Assembly: GCF_028823535.1 (NCBI RefSeq)
Contig: NZ_JAQIYM010000090.1
Span: 620,001-684,000 of the forward strand
From: Pseudomonas serbica
Lineage (GTDB): Bacteria; Pseudomonadota; Gammaproteobacteria; Pseudomonadales; Pseudomonadaceae
Direction: 5' to 3'
Length of the DNA stretch: 64,000 bases
In this document: piece after piece, positions 18,440 to 26,138 of the stretch
How positions within the stretch are numbered: position 1 is the stretch's first letter
How the letters are laid out: each line of letters begins with the position of its first letter
Notes under the pieces: generated by a model
Told to the model about the DNA's origin: nothing
The model's input: the letters and a program-made list of their open reading frames with translations, nothing else
Databases searched by the model: none
Made by a program: the position numbers and the translations under genes

Positions 18440-18676
18440 ATGCATCAACAATCCGCGACGCCGGTGGAAGCCCGGCGCTCAACCCTCTTCAATCTGATGG
18501 GAGAGGTCTCCTGTCTCAGCGCCCAGGCTGCCCTGTGCGTGGTCGGACAATTCCCGGAGTACCGGGCGGCCAAAGACGATCCTGCTCATGCTTTTTGGGA
18601 TCAAACTGCAACCGCCATGATTGGCGCCCTGGAGCAGCAAGAGGCTCAACTGGTGTCACAGGTCGTCTTCAACTGA
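18440..18676 (+). CDS. hypothetical helical protein
   Basis: 78 residues from the ATG at 18440, with GGAGGG 7 bases before it. All-helical in appearance, no recognised motif. Last gene of the 17365-18676 operon. Confidence 0.75.
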   Translation: MHQQSATPVEARRSTLFNLMGEVSCLSAQAALCVVGQFPEYRAAKDDPAHAFWDQTATAMIGALEQQEAQLVSQVVFN

Positions 18677-19372
18677 GCGAAGATTGTACAAAATTAAATT
18701 TTTTGTACAGGTTTATTGATAATAATTGTCAATTAGCGCTCGGCCCTATCTCGAGCTTGGCGAGCTTTCACTTCTTCAGCACTTGGCTGGTCGGTTTTTC
18801 GGCTTCCAAGGCCTGAGGTCGCGTGACTGATGTGCATCCCACGTGCACTCCCTGCCTGAGCCATCAAAACCCCCGTTTCACCCAATGAATCCGGTAGTGG
18901 CACTCTGCTTTAAAGTGTCAATTAAGGCCTCAACTTTAACCCCGTCAGCCAAGAAACCCTTGATATTGAGCCAGGCGAAGAAGCCGCCTGGAGGAAATCC
19001 GATGTTCTCTCTTCGCTCTGAAGGCTGCCTTCATCTATTTTCTTCGGATCACAGATATTTGACGTCAAATATTTCGTGTCGCCGTGACGCGAGGAAGATG
19101 TTTGTAACCAACCCGACACTTTTTCGGCCACCCGCAGGATGACTGCCTGAACGGTTTGGTAGAGCGGATGTGGGTGGTAACCAGGGATGAATGGTCATTG
19201 GATCCATGGCGAGGATAGGATCACGAAGATCCTGGCCGTGGCGGGCCCCGCAGGGCTGTTTGGCGAGGCTGTTGTACAGGATCGGATCAGCGCCGGCGAA
19301 CACCATCGTCTCGCTGACAGCTGGCCACCAAGGCCTGCAGTGAAATCTGGTGCGAAAACCAAGCGCAAAACG
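18677..19372. other. gene-poor region with an 18-bp palindrome
   Basis: None of the reading frames here has a good ribosome-binding site or normal composition. A perfect 18-bp palindrome is centred at 19063-19064. Confidence 0.5.
19055..19072. promoter_or_regulatory. perfect 18-bp palindrome, possible operator
   Basis: ATATTTGACGTCAAATAT reads identically on both strands. It contains the TGACGTCA core. No promoter could be assigned to it. Confidence 0.5.
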
Positions 19373-19403
19373 AAAAAGCCCAGAAGGGGTGGCCTTCCGG
19401 GCT
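19373..19403 (-). terminator. terminator of the 233-residue gene
   Basis: On the minus strand AGCCCGGAAGG pairs with CCTTCTGGGCT and is followed by TTTTTC, about 30 bp after the stop at 19434. Confidence 0.85.
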
Positions 19404-19433
19404 AAATTCTTCAATACAGCAGCAGGACGTGAG

Positions 19434-20135
19434 TTACTCGCCGCTAACCATGCTGGTCAATGGTTCACCCTGTGGCATACGACGTGCTGGGAAGACCAGG
19501 TGAACGACCTTGTCACCCAGGCATACGGTTCTGACCGGCGCGTTGGAGGCTTTTTCGGCCTCGAGCATGGCTTTACTGTTGCTGAGCATGGTCGCGATGT
19601 CGTTCATACGCGAGTTTATGGTGGTGTTTTCCTGATTCAGCTTCACGGTGTTGATCATTTTTTCGGCTAGCACCGTAAAGATATCATCACCTTCCTGGGC
19701 GGCTGCCTTGAGGCCTGCTGCCAGGAGCTGTACCGCTTCATCAATGTGCCCTCTGGCCACCAGATCGTTGCAGCTGATCGGGTCTTCTTCATCCAGGGGC
19801 TTGATAACGCTGTCGATCAGCTTCACGTTGCCGGCAACGTGCAGGGCAGCTGCTTCGCGGGTGGTTGCTCCAGCTTCGAGGATCGACAGCGAGTCGAACG
19901 TGTAAATCAGGCTGTTGGCCAGCTGCTCGCGGGTCTGCACCGTGTGATACAGGTCTCCATCACGCTGAAGCGAGACATAACGCGGGCCGATTACGCTGTT
20001 CAAAGCGGCGGAGCGGGCTACCAAGAGATCGCTTGCACCATTGATGGCTTCTGCTGATTCATCCAGCTTGGAGAGGGCCTCATTGATCGGAGCTAGGGTC
20101 TTCTTGACCTGTTTCATGATTTCTTGCTGGGCCAT
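19434..20135 (-). CDS. hypothetical helical protein
   Basis: 233 residues, nearly all helical with heptad-like stretches at the N-terminus (QVKKTLAPINEALSKLDESA) and near residues 160-205. No membrane segment, signal or catalytic motif is seen. A stand-alone gene with its own terminator, transcribed away from the OB-fold cluster. The start ATG at 20135 has only GGAAAG close by. Confidence 0.8.
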   Translation of the reverse strand: MAQQEIMKQVKKTLAPINEALSKLDESAEAINGASDLLVARSAALNSVIGPRYVSLQRDGDLYHTVQTREQLANSLIYTFDSLSILEAGATTREAAALHVAGNVKLIDSVIKPLDEEDPISCNDLVARGHIDEAVQLLAAGLKAAAQEGDDIFTVLAEKMINTVKLNQENTTINSRMNDIATMLSNSKAMLEAEKASNAPVRTVCLGDKVVHLVFPARRMPQGEPLTSMVSGE

Positions 20136-20414
20136 CTTTCCATTTCATCCTGAGTGGTTTCAGCACGTCTCTTGCTAAAATCTATTTTTATTTTCAATGA
20201 CGCCATTAAAATGCCGCTACAAAATATACCGAAGCCGTTACACAGGGTCAACAAAATTTCTGAAGGGTCGGAACTCAAAATGACCAGACTTGTCAAAGCT
20301 CGTTTTTGCCAGAAAGTGAAAACACTGTCACAATTTTAAAAGAAGTAGGTGACTTTGGTGTAGCGCAGCATTTATAACTATAAATTGACAACAAATACAG
20401 AGGGTTTTGTCAGC

Positions 20415-21080
20415 ATGTCCAAAGATTTCGATATTTCTCAGGTTACCAAGGGCAACGGCTGGTACATCGACGTCAAGGGTAAGGACGACGGCAAGTACAC
20501 CGTCCAACTCACCGAGATGGTTGAAGGCGTTCGCCAGATCAGTCGCTTCGGCTTCCTGGACGTAGTGACGGGCGGTTCGACCCCTTTCATGACCATCCGC
20601 GCTCCGTTGCGCCAGGTAGATGCTGAAGGCAACTTCCTGACCCGACCACGTGAGAAAGACGGCCAGTACCTCGACGCCAAAGGCAAGCCGGTTGAAAGCG
20701 TTGACCAGGCGGCACTGGAATACGTCTACCAGACGTTCAAAGATGAGCCGGGCAAACTGGTCTACGGCCAGGTCGCCACGCTCAACGTGAAGAACGACAA
20801 GAAAGACGGCGACAAGGTAGTGCCAACGGCCTACACCCTGGTCAGCACCAAGATCTACTCCGACGCCCAGGCGAAAGAGTGCGAGGTGATCTACTTCAAG
20901 ATGGGCAAGGTGGGTAAGGACTCGCCTGAGTACAACGCTCTGAACACCGATCTGAAGACCAAGCGCAAAGAACTGGGTGAGTGGCACAACTTCTTCATCC
21001 AGAAGGGCCATGCGGCCCTGCGCGACCTCGGCTTCGAGATCCGCGAGAAAGAAAAAACCACCGAAAACACCCCAGGCTAA
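20415..21080 (+). CDS. unknown protein linked to the SSB cluster
   Basis: 221 residues from the ATG at 20415, which has AGAGGG upstream. Strand-rich first half (GWYIDVKGKDDGKYTVQLTE) and a lysine-rich C-terminus. I do not recognise the family. It is followed by its own terminator and then by three OB-fold genes in the same direction, so a part in single-stranded-DNA handling is possible but unproven. Confidence 0.82.
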   Translation: MSKDFDISQVTKGNGWYIDVKGKDDGKYTVQLTEMVEGVRQISRFGFLDVVTGGSTPFMTIRAPLRQVDAEGNFLTRPREKDGQYLDAKGKPVESVDQAALEYVYQTFKDEPGKLVYGQVATLNVKNDKKDGDKVVPTAYTLVSTKIYSDAQAKECEVIYFKMGKVGKDSPEYNALNTDLKTKRKELGEWHNFFIQKGHAALRDLGFEIREKEKTTENTPG

Positions 21081-21090
21081 GGCCCAGGGT

Positions 21091-21121
21091 AAAAAAGGGC
21101 CTTCGGGCCCTTATTTTTTTT
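21091..21121 (+). terminator. intrinsic terminator
   Basis: AAGGGCC-TTC-GGGCCCTT followed by TTTTTTT, 11 bp after the stop at 21080. Confidence 0.9.
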
Positions 21122-21142
21122 GGAAAAAACATTAGATATGTA

Positions 21143-21171
21143 TTGACGCGTCGGTATAGCCTACCTATACT
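21143..21171 (+). promoter_or_regulatory. ssb promoter with inverted-repeat operator
   Basis: TTGACG at 21143, a 17-bp spacer and TATACT at 21166. An inverted repeat GTATAG (21154) - CCTAC - CTATAC (21165) overlaps the spacer and the -10. The same arrangement recurs at 22021. Confidence 0.85.
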
Positions 21172-21234
21172 GTGAATGTGAGCTGATGACAACGAATCAG
21201 CAGCTTAATCCCAACGCGAAATGAGGATTCAAAC

Positions 21235-21750
21235 ATGTACTTAGCAACCATCAAAGTCGTCGGCAACCTGGCCAAAGACGCAACCATCACCAAGACCGAT
21301 AAAGGTGACAAGGTTTCGCTGGTTGTCATCGACAACACCGGCATGAACCCAGAAACCTACCCGGTAGCTCTGTACGTGAAGTCCGGCGAGTTCGACAATC
21401 GTTGCCAGCACTTCACCAAGGGCAAGAGCGTTACCGTCTCCGGTGACATCGTGAAGCTGAAGCCAAACTTCTACAACGGTGTGATGATCGAAGGCATCAT
21501 GGTTTCGTGCCGTGGCAACCGTTCGGTGTTCCTGAACAGCACCGGCCAGACCGCTCCAGCGGCCAATCAGGCACCGGCAAACAGCCAGTCTCAGGCGACT
21601 AATCAGGCACCGGCGACTAACCAGTCCCAGGGCACTCAGCAGGCCACTGGCGGTGCTCAACACGACGACCGTGTTCAGCAAGCAGCTGATCAGCTGAACA
21701 ACGCACCGGCTCCTGATTTCGACAGCTTTGATGACGATATCCCGTTCTAG
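21235..21750 (+). CDS. ssb: single-stranded DNA-binding protein
   Basis: 171 residues: an N-terminal OB-fold (about 1-103), a Gln/Ala/Asn-rich repetitive linker (about 104-150) and the acidic SSB tail DFDSFDDDIPF, which docks replication and repair partners. It should coat single-stranded DNA during replication and after conjugative entry. The OB part is divergent from chromosomal SSB. It has its own promoter/operator and a terminator at 21793. Confidence 0.93.
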   Translation: MYLATIKVVGNLAKDATITKTDKGDKVSLVVIDNTGMNPETYPVALYVKSGEFDNRCQHFTKGKSVTVSGDIVKLKPNFYNGVMIEGIMVSCRGNRSVFLNSTGQTAPAANQAPANSQSQATNQAPATNQSQGTQQATGGAQHDDRVQQAADQLNNAPAPDFDSFDDDIPF

Positions 21751-22020
21751 AGCTGAGAATGGTTCTCATTTGAGAGCCATACAAGATAACCTAAAGCCCT
21801 GATAATCAGGGCTTTTTGTTGTCTTGAGCATAGAATATTGATGTCATGTGCGAAAATCTGCTTCGTTGGAAATGACAGATAATGTCGTTTCATTATGGCG
21901 AGGTAGCCACTCCCAGGGAGCGGATAAGACGATTGGCTCAGGTCTTTACTGATCCGCGTTTTACCGGGAGCCAGGTGAGTGAAAAAGTCGAAAAAAAGTG
22001 TCAATTATTGGTATTTGTTG
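21751..22020. other. 270-bp gap between the two ssb genes
   Basis: Apart from the terminator at 21793 and the promoter starting at 22021 no gene is seen. A pair of related words, CTCCCAGGGAGC and ACCGGGAGCC, lies at 21910-21975; I see no further structure. Confidence 0.4.
21793..21817 (+). terminator. ssb terminator
   Basis: AAAGCCCTGA-TAA-TCAGGGCTTTTT, about 40 bp after the ssb stop. Confidence 0.9.
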
Positions 22021-22049
22021 TTGATATCTCGGTATAGCCTGTCTATACT
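22021..22049 (+). promoter_or_regulatory. second SSB-like promoter with the same operator
   Basis: TTGATA at 22021, a 17-bp spacer and TATACT at 22044. The inverted repeat GTATAG (22032) - CCTGT - CTATAC (22043) is placed as at 21154, and the sequence after the -10 (GTAATTGTGAG) is also similar. Confidence 0.85.
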
Positions 22050-22106
22050 GTAATTGTGAGTCGGGAAGAGACCTGACCACCTCCCAACGCGAACGAGGAT
22101 ACAATC

Positions 22107-22472
22107 ATGGCTTTTGGCACTCTGATGGGCAACATCGCTGCAGACGCAACCTCCAACAAGGTAAGCGACAAACAAGATGCGGTGAACTTCACCATCGTCA
22201 TCAACAAGCAGCGCAAGAACCCCGAAACCGGCAATTACGAAGACCTCGATGCCGATTTCCACAACTGCGTACGCTACGTCGAGGCCGGCAAAGGTGCCGA
22301 GATCGCGGCCAAGATGGAAAAAGGTCGTCACTACATCGTGGAAGGTACCTACCAGACCAGCAAGGATCGTGACGGCAACCACAAAGAACACGGTGCCATC
22401 AAATTCCGCAACAAGCCATTCGTTGTGGAAAACATGAAGCCAACTGGCAAAGCAAAGGATAAAGCGGCATAA
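22107..22472 (+). CDS. SSB-like OB-fold protein without acidic tail
   Basis: 121 residues spanning one OB-fold; strands such as DAVNFTIVINKQ and HYIVEGTYQTSKD match SSB family layout. The C-terminus is basic (KPTGKAKDKAA) instead of acidic, so it may bind single-stranded DNA without recruiting partners. Shares its promoter/operator type with ssb 360 bp upstream, implying joint control. Confidence 0.85.
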   Translation: MAFGTLMGNIAADATSNKVSDKQDAVNFTIVINKQRKNPETGNYEDLDADFHNCVRYVEAGKGAEIAAKMEKGRHYIVEGTYQTSKDRDGNHKEHGAIKFRNKPFVVENMKPTGKAKDKAA

Positions 22473-22498
22473 TCCGCACCTCTGCAGGCGATACACCG

Positions 22499-22525
22499 AA
22501 AAGGGAGCCCTAGGGCTCCCTTTTT
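22499..22525 (+). terminator. intrinsic terminator
   Basis: AAGGGAGCCC-TA-GGGCTCCCTTTTT, 26 bp after the SSB-like gene and less than 20 bp before the next start. Confidence 0.88.
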
Positions 22526-22543
22526 GCATTCCAGGAGTTTTAC

Positions 22544-22696
22544 ATGAATCTGAAACAAGCCCGCCCTTTGGCCCAGGAATGGCTGAACAGCGATGTCGCG
22601 AAACGTACGAGTATTGCCCAATCCCTCAAAGGGGCCCACGCTCAGCAGGTGTTCTTGCAATGCCTGGCAGAACTGGTGGCAACGAAACAGGGTTGA
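22544..22696 (+). CDS. small helical protein
   Basis: 50 residues, helical, with a basic middle. CAGGAG lies 6 bases before the ATG. No family recognised. It stands between two OB-fold genes just after a terminator, so it depends on read-through or an unseen promoter. Confidence 0.65.
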   Translation: MNLKQARPLAQEWLNSDVAKRTSIAQSLKGAHAQQVFLQCLAELVATKQG

Positions 22697-22790
22697 GAGT
22701 TGGCCATTGCGTGGGGGGAGGATCGAAACTCCTGCGCAGCAGGCTGCCGTGTCACTGAAGATGCCTTACTTAGAGATCGAGTTAGCTTAA

Positions 22791-23195
22791 ATGGACTATA
22801 TTGACAATCTGAGCGTAAATGAAGCCACGGTCACCGGCGTGATGGTCGGTGAATCGAAAACCTTCCCACATCGTACCAACCTGCGCACCCTGCAGGTGTC
22901 GGCTGGATCCTTTGGCAAGACCTTCTATGACGACAAGCGCGAATCGCACCGTGAGCGCTTGATGATCGAATTGCACGACAACGCTGCCGAGAAGGCTGAG
23001 TATTACCGTCCAGGCGACATCCTCCACCTCAGGGGCCAACTTGCGGTGCGCGGGTGGAAGGATGGCAACGGCACACCACAGCACCGTGTGGTGATCGTGG
23101 TCGAGGATCACCGCAAGGTGAACAAGATTGGCGAGAGCCACCAGACCCAGGCGGCCCAGGCACCAGGGGAAGAAGGTGGTAGTCAAGTCGGTTAA
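22791..23195 (+). CDS. third SSB-like OB-fold protein
   Basis: 134 residues. The order of strands fits an OB-fold: TVTGVMVGESKTF, then NLRTLQVSAGSF, then RLMIELHDNA, then GDILHLRGQLAVRGWKD and HRVVIVVEDH. The tail is short and Gln/Gly-rich without the SSB acidic tip. With 21235 and 22107 it makes a three-gene set of OB-fold proteins. Function as a single-strand binder is likely; specificity is unknown. Confidence 0.75.
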   Translation: MDYIDNLSVNEATVTGVMVGESKTFPHRTNLRTLQVSAGSFGKTFYDDKRESHRERLMIELHDNAAEKAEYYRPGDILHLRGQLAVRGWKDGNGTPQHRVVIVVEDHRKVNKIGESHQTQAAQAPGEEGGSQVG

Positions 23196-23215
23196 CCTGG
23201 CATTGAATAGCGACC

Positions 23216-23245
23216 AGGCCTTTTGCATTCAAAAGGCCTTTTTTT
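23216..23245 (+). terminator. strong intrinsic terminator
   Basis: AGGCCTTTTG-CATT-CAAAAGGCCT followed by T-run, ending the OB-fold cluster. Confidence 0.92.
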
Positions 23246-23262
23246 ATATGTATTGTCAGCGT

Positions 23263-23282
23263 GTTTAGACTATACTCGAAAT
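23263..23282. promoter_or_regulatory. 20-bp palindromic operator, site 1
   Basis: GTTTAGACTATACTCGAAAT fits the shared pattern RTTNNNASTATASTNNNAAY and contains the -10 TATACT at 23271. It controls the small operon beginning at 23308. Confidence 0.75.
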
Positions 23283-23307
23283 ATTGAAAGCCACTGGATG
23301 TGCCGCC

Positions 23308-23661
23308 ATGTTGATCCCCCCGTCGAGCGCGACGTTCAAGGTCATCGGCTCTGCTGATGAGTACCAGGATTCGCTCCAGGTGCGTTGTAGCCCGGTAGGG
23401 TATCTCGATGACGCGGTGGTTATGCACGTGCGTAGCGACCGGGCGTATCCGACGGCCAGACCTTCGGTAACATTCGATCATCAATCGCATCGCGATCCTT
23501 CTGTCGACGATATCCCGGCAGCCTCGGCGTTTGTTGAGGCCTATGCCTACCTGGTGGATCTCGCTCAATGGGTCGTCAGCCGGTGTGCAACAGGTGCCAG
23601 AATCAGCAGCCTCGAGCACAGCATTGAGGCTTCTCTGCGATTTCATAAGGAGGTGGCTTAA
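23308..23661 (+). CDS. hypothetical protein
   Basis: 117 residues from the ATG at 23308; a TTG at 23284 would be almost leaderless with respect to operator 1. Beta-rich first half and helical C-terminus. No family recognised. First gene of a small operon under operator site 1, followed without gap by a zinc-ribbon gene. Confidence 0.72.
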   Translation: MLIPPSSATFKVIGSADEYQDSLQVRCSPVGYLDDAVVMHVRSDRAYPTARPSVTFDHQSHRDPSVDDIPAASAFVEAYAYLVDLAQWVVSRCATGARISSLEHSIEASLRFHKEVA

Positions 23662-23847
23662 ATGAGCAAAGAATTAACGGACTCGTACACCTGCACTCGC
23701 TGCCAGGCGGTTCACACCCTACCGATGTACGTGTATGCCAAGTGGGACGAAAAGCTGTTCCACACCTGCAACTGCGGTGCCAAGCATTCCCTGTTGCGTG
23801 GGGTGGCCAAGCCTGTTGCGGACATGGAAGCGAGTAAGAAATGCTGA
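23662..23847 (+). CDS. small zinc-ribbon protein
   Basis: 61 residues with two cysteine pairs, CTRC (about 11-14) and CNCG (about 36-39), forming a likely zinc ribbon. AAGGAGGT lies before the ATG. Such tiny ribbons usually bind nucleic acid or protein; no specific role can be given. Overlaps the next gene by 7 bp. Confidence 0.8.
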   Translation: MSKELTDSYTCTRCQAVHTLPMYVYAKWDEKLFHTCNCGAKHSLLRGVAKPVADMEASKKC

Positions 23848-24113
23848 GGGCCCTACGGTACGAAATTATCCGGGACTGGCCGGTAAGCGGGCTTGTGGGT
23901 AAACCCCTGGCTGAAAAGCCGCTTAAGGTGGCCACCATCATTGATGAAGAGGCCTTTATTGCCTCAGGCTGCCAGCTTATTCATAACCAGACGGTGTTTC
24001 TGGAGGATCATTTCAGCGACTGGCAATGGAAGTCTGGCCAAATGTATTACTACAGCCGGGTGTGCTCCGTAGGGGATGTCCTGCTGGTTTACGAGCTGGA
24101 AAATAAGACCTGA
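23841..24113 (+). CDS. hypothetical protein
   Basis: 90 residues, mixed helix and strand, no recognised motif. It starts inside the end of the zinc-ribbon gene, so translation is coupled. Confidence 0.72.
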   Translation: MLRALRYEIIRDWPVSGLVGKPLAEKPLKVATIIDEEAFIASGCQLIHNQTVFLEDHFSDWQWKSGQMYYYSRVCSVGDVLLVYELENKT

Positions 24114-24217
24114 GGCGCGGTATAACCGACACATCCAAAGGCAGCAATAAAGCCTGGACGCCTCGTATTAAATTCGTATGCTACGTCAATTGATTAACAC
24201 TGTTTTGGAACGAAATA

Positions 24218-24448
24218 ATGCTTGAATTGATTCCTGTAAAGTCCGATACCCTGGCCGGCGCCTTGGTATCCAACATGACATTCGAAGGCCAGGGTGACGC
24301 ACGCATCCTCCATACCCTGATCAAGAAGAACGGGGAAGAGGGCACGATCACGCTGAGCCTTCCGAACACCATTCAACGTGGCGATCTGCGTAAGATTGCT
24401 GACGAACTGAGCCTGTATGCGCAGGCTCTGGAAAAACAACCGTCATAA
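24218..24448 (+). CDS. small protein of a plasmid paralogue family
   Basis: 76 residues: strands (GEEGTITLSLPNT) followed by a helix (RGDLRKIADELSLYAQALEK). The genes at 27224 and 36969 have a similar strand-plus-helix end, so the three look related. Function unknown. It is preceded by about 100 bp of AT-rich DNA likely to hold a promoter. Confidence 0.75.
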   Translation: MLELIPVKSDTLAGALVSNMTFEGQGDARILHTLIKKNGEEGTITLSLPNTIQRGDLRKIADELSLYAQALEKQPS

Positions 24449-24464
24449 GCCCTGGGAGACCGAC

Positions 24465-24773
24465 ATGCCAAAGCCAATGAAAGATGTACCCGTGCTGCTC
24501 GTACCGGGTGAGGTGAGCGCCTCGCATTTCGACCGTTTGGTGAAAAAACACACCGACATCCGAAGCAAGTACACGATCCCGGCGATGCGTGAACACCTGG
24601 TGAATGGAGTTTCACAGGCTGAGGCGTGCCGGATGCACGGTGCAAGCCCGTCCTCGGTGTCGGTGTCCCTTGATATCTTGAATACAGCGGCAGGGGAGAT
24701 CCTGGAGCTGATGCAGGATCCGTTCTACCAGCAAGCCCTGGCTGGTCAAGCCGGCGAGCAGGCATCGGCATGA
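24465..24773 (+). CDS. KorA/PapB-like helix-turn-helix regulator
   Basis: 102 residues from the ATG at 24465. A helix-turn-helix lies at about residues 40-70 (HLVNGVSQAEACRMHGASPS then SVSVSLDIL). The sequence resembles the DNA-binding part of TrfB/KorA and PapB-type proteins, where KorA is a global plasmid repressor acting on short palindromes. It is a candidate for the factor that reads the 20-bp operators, but no direct evidence exists. Overlaps the next gene by ATGA. Confidence 0.78.
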   Translation: MPKPMKDVPVLLVPGEVSASHFDRLVKKHTDIRSKYTIPAMREHLVNGVSQAEACRMHGASPSSVSVSLDILNTAAGEILELMQDPFYQQALAGQAGEQASA

Positions 24774-25144
24774 CGGGTAGGGCATTCAGTCCAGGCATTA
24801 CCAAAGCCCGTGTCGAAATGGTCTTTCGTGAAGCCACACCCGGTAAATGGTGCTGGTGCAGCTGCTCGACAGGGCTCGCTTCTAAGGAACGATTCGATTC
24901 CTTCGCCCAGGCGGCTGATGATGCGTTTGCCGTATTGGGTCAGGGCATCGATCTGTCCACTGATGAACAGGGCAGGGTTCAACGGGCTGGGCTAAGGTTT
25001 GATAGTTCGACAGACCCACGCACCGGCGTAGTCGATGTGGGTTGGTACAGCCTCACATTTAAGCGAGGCGCAGAGTTTCGAAGCAGCAGTAAGCGGGAAG
25101 CACTGAAAGATGCAGTGCATGCCCTGGGTATTGTTTCTGCATGA
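24770..25144 (+). CDS. hypothetical protein
   Basis: 124 residues with a CWCSC cluster near residue 28 and an otherwise mixed fold. No family recognised. Coupled to the helix-turn-helix gene by a 4-bp overlap. Confidence 0.74.
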   Translation: MTGRAFSPGITKARVEMVFREATPGKWCWCSCSTGLASKERFDSFAQAADDAFAVLGQGIDLSTDEQGRVQRAGLRFDSSTDPRTGVVDVGWYSLTFKRGAEFRSSSKREALKDAVHALGIVSA

Positions 25145-25167
25145 TGGCAATTTAATTGATTTAGTGG

Positions 25168-25196
25168 TTGCTAGGTCTCCTGAGGGTACTTATACT
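25168..25196 (+). promoter_or_regulatory. sigma70-type promoter of a candidate RNA
   Basis: TTGCTA at 25168, exactly 17 bp, then TATACT at 25191. No gene with a ribosome-binding site follows before the terminator at 25448. Confidence 0.7.
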
Positions 25197-25202
25197 GCAA
25201 GG

Positions 25203-25475
25203 GTACCTCACCACGGAGCCAAGAAAGTCTCGGTTCGCCAGGGGGTTAGGACACTGTGACGCTAGAATAGGCCAATGTCCGATTTCGTTTCGACGAAGCC
25301 CTGGTAATGCCTCTGTAACGCTGGGTACGCTGCCAGGGGAGGTTTTGATTAAGGTGGTTGTTATCGACCACTGCAGTTTTGTCCTAAATAGCGTTGGGAC
25401 AGATCATTGGGGCTGGTTATTGGCCCGACCATGACTATGTAGTCATCAGGAGCCCTCTATAGGGCTCTTTTTTTT
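25203..25475 (+). ncRNA. candidate structured non-coding RNA
   Basis: About 270 nt between a good promoter and an intrinsic terminator, with no supported gene. Several helices can be drawn: CCCTGG (25299) with CCAGGG (25333), TGTCC with GGGACA around 25379-25404, ATGACTA with TAGTCAT at 25430-25446, and the terminator stem. The family is unknown. It may be a regulatory RNA or a long leader of the MvaT-like gene, although that gene has its own promoter. Confidence 0.5.
25448..25475 (+). terminator. terminator of the candidate RNA
   Basis: AGGAGCCCT-CTAT-AGGGCTCTTTTTTT. Confidence 0.9.
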
Positions 25476-25520
25476 GATCACAAAAAGACCGCCAGAATAA
25501 ATAGCCTTTTAATGCCAAAA

Positions 25521-25553
25521 AGAATTGACACTAAATCAATTCTTAAATATATT
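25521..25553 (+). promoter_or_regulatory. promoter and inverted repeat of the MvaT-like gene
   Basis: TTGACA at 25525, 17 bp, TATATT at 25548. A perfect 8-bp inverted repeat AGAATTGA (25521) and TCAATTCT (25536) covers the -35, a likely operator, possibly autoregulatory. Confidence 0.8.
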
Positions 25554-25613
25554 CCTTTCCACCAAAGGGGCACTAAAGTCACCCTGAACCAACGCACTGT
25601 CGAGGACGACAAA

Positions 25614-25979
25614 ATGAGCAACAAGATTAACGAATACAGATCGACCGAAGCAGCGATTCTTGAGCTGCAAAAGAAATTGGCTGACCTTAAGCCGCATGTT
25701 GAGCCGGAACTCGAACTGCAGAAAGAACTGCAGGCTTTCGTTGCTTCTAAAGGCCTCTCTCTGCGCAAGGGTGCTTTGCTGATCTACCCTGATTTCGACA
25801 CCAACATCACTGCCGTTGCCGGCACTCAAACGAAAACCCGCCGCGCTCGCGAAATCAAGGTTTACCAGAACCCGCACACTGGTGAACTTGTTGAAACCAA
25901 GGGTGGCAATCAAAAAACACTGAAAGAGTGGAAAGCCAAGCACGGCTCTGACACTGTTGAAAGCTGGCTGCGTAAGTAA
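25614..25979 (+). CDS. MvaT/Pmr-family H-NS-like silencer
   Basis: 121 residues, the normal length. The N-terminal coiled coil (about 1-60) mediates oligomerisation; the C-terminal DNA-binding part has the family signature KVYQNPHTGELVETKGGN followed by KTLKEWKAKHG. These proteins coat AT-rich DNA and silence transcription. Plasmid copies such as Pmr of pCAR1 modulate host genes and reduce the burden of the plasmid. ATG at 25614 is chosen because the family starts MSxINEYR here. Terminator at 25989. Confidence 0.95.
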   Translation: MSNKINEYRSTEAAILELQKKLADLKPHVEPELELQKELQAFVASKGLSLRKGALLIYPDFDTNITAVAGTQTKTRRAREIKVYQNPHTGELVETKGGNQKTLKEWKAKHGSDTVESWLRK

Positions 25980-25988
25980 GCTAGGTTT

Positions 25989-26018
25989 AAAAAAGGCCCC
26001 TTGAAGGGGCCTTTTTTG
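25989..26018 (+). terminator. terminator of the MvaT-like gene
   Basis: AAAAAGGCCCC-TTGA-AGGGGCCTTTTTT. Confidence 0.92.
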
Positions 26019-26138
26019 TTTCTTGTGGGTTCAAAATGTTGTTTGCCTGAGCTGGTTACTGGCAGTCTGGCTGGGTTATAAAAGGCTATGGTAGGCTGAA
26101 ATTGAGCACTGTCCGCATTGATCGATGAGGAATTAAGC

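Noticed and set aside
21154..21170. ssb operators as members of the 20-bp family
   Set aside because: GTATAG-N5-CTATAC has different symmetry and lacks the RTT...AAY arms.
25168..25434. 88-codon plus-strand frame
   Set aside because: It would start with a TTG lying in the -35 of a good promoter and has no ribosome-binding site; the region fits an untranslated RNA better.
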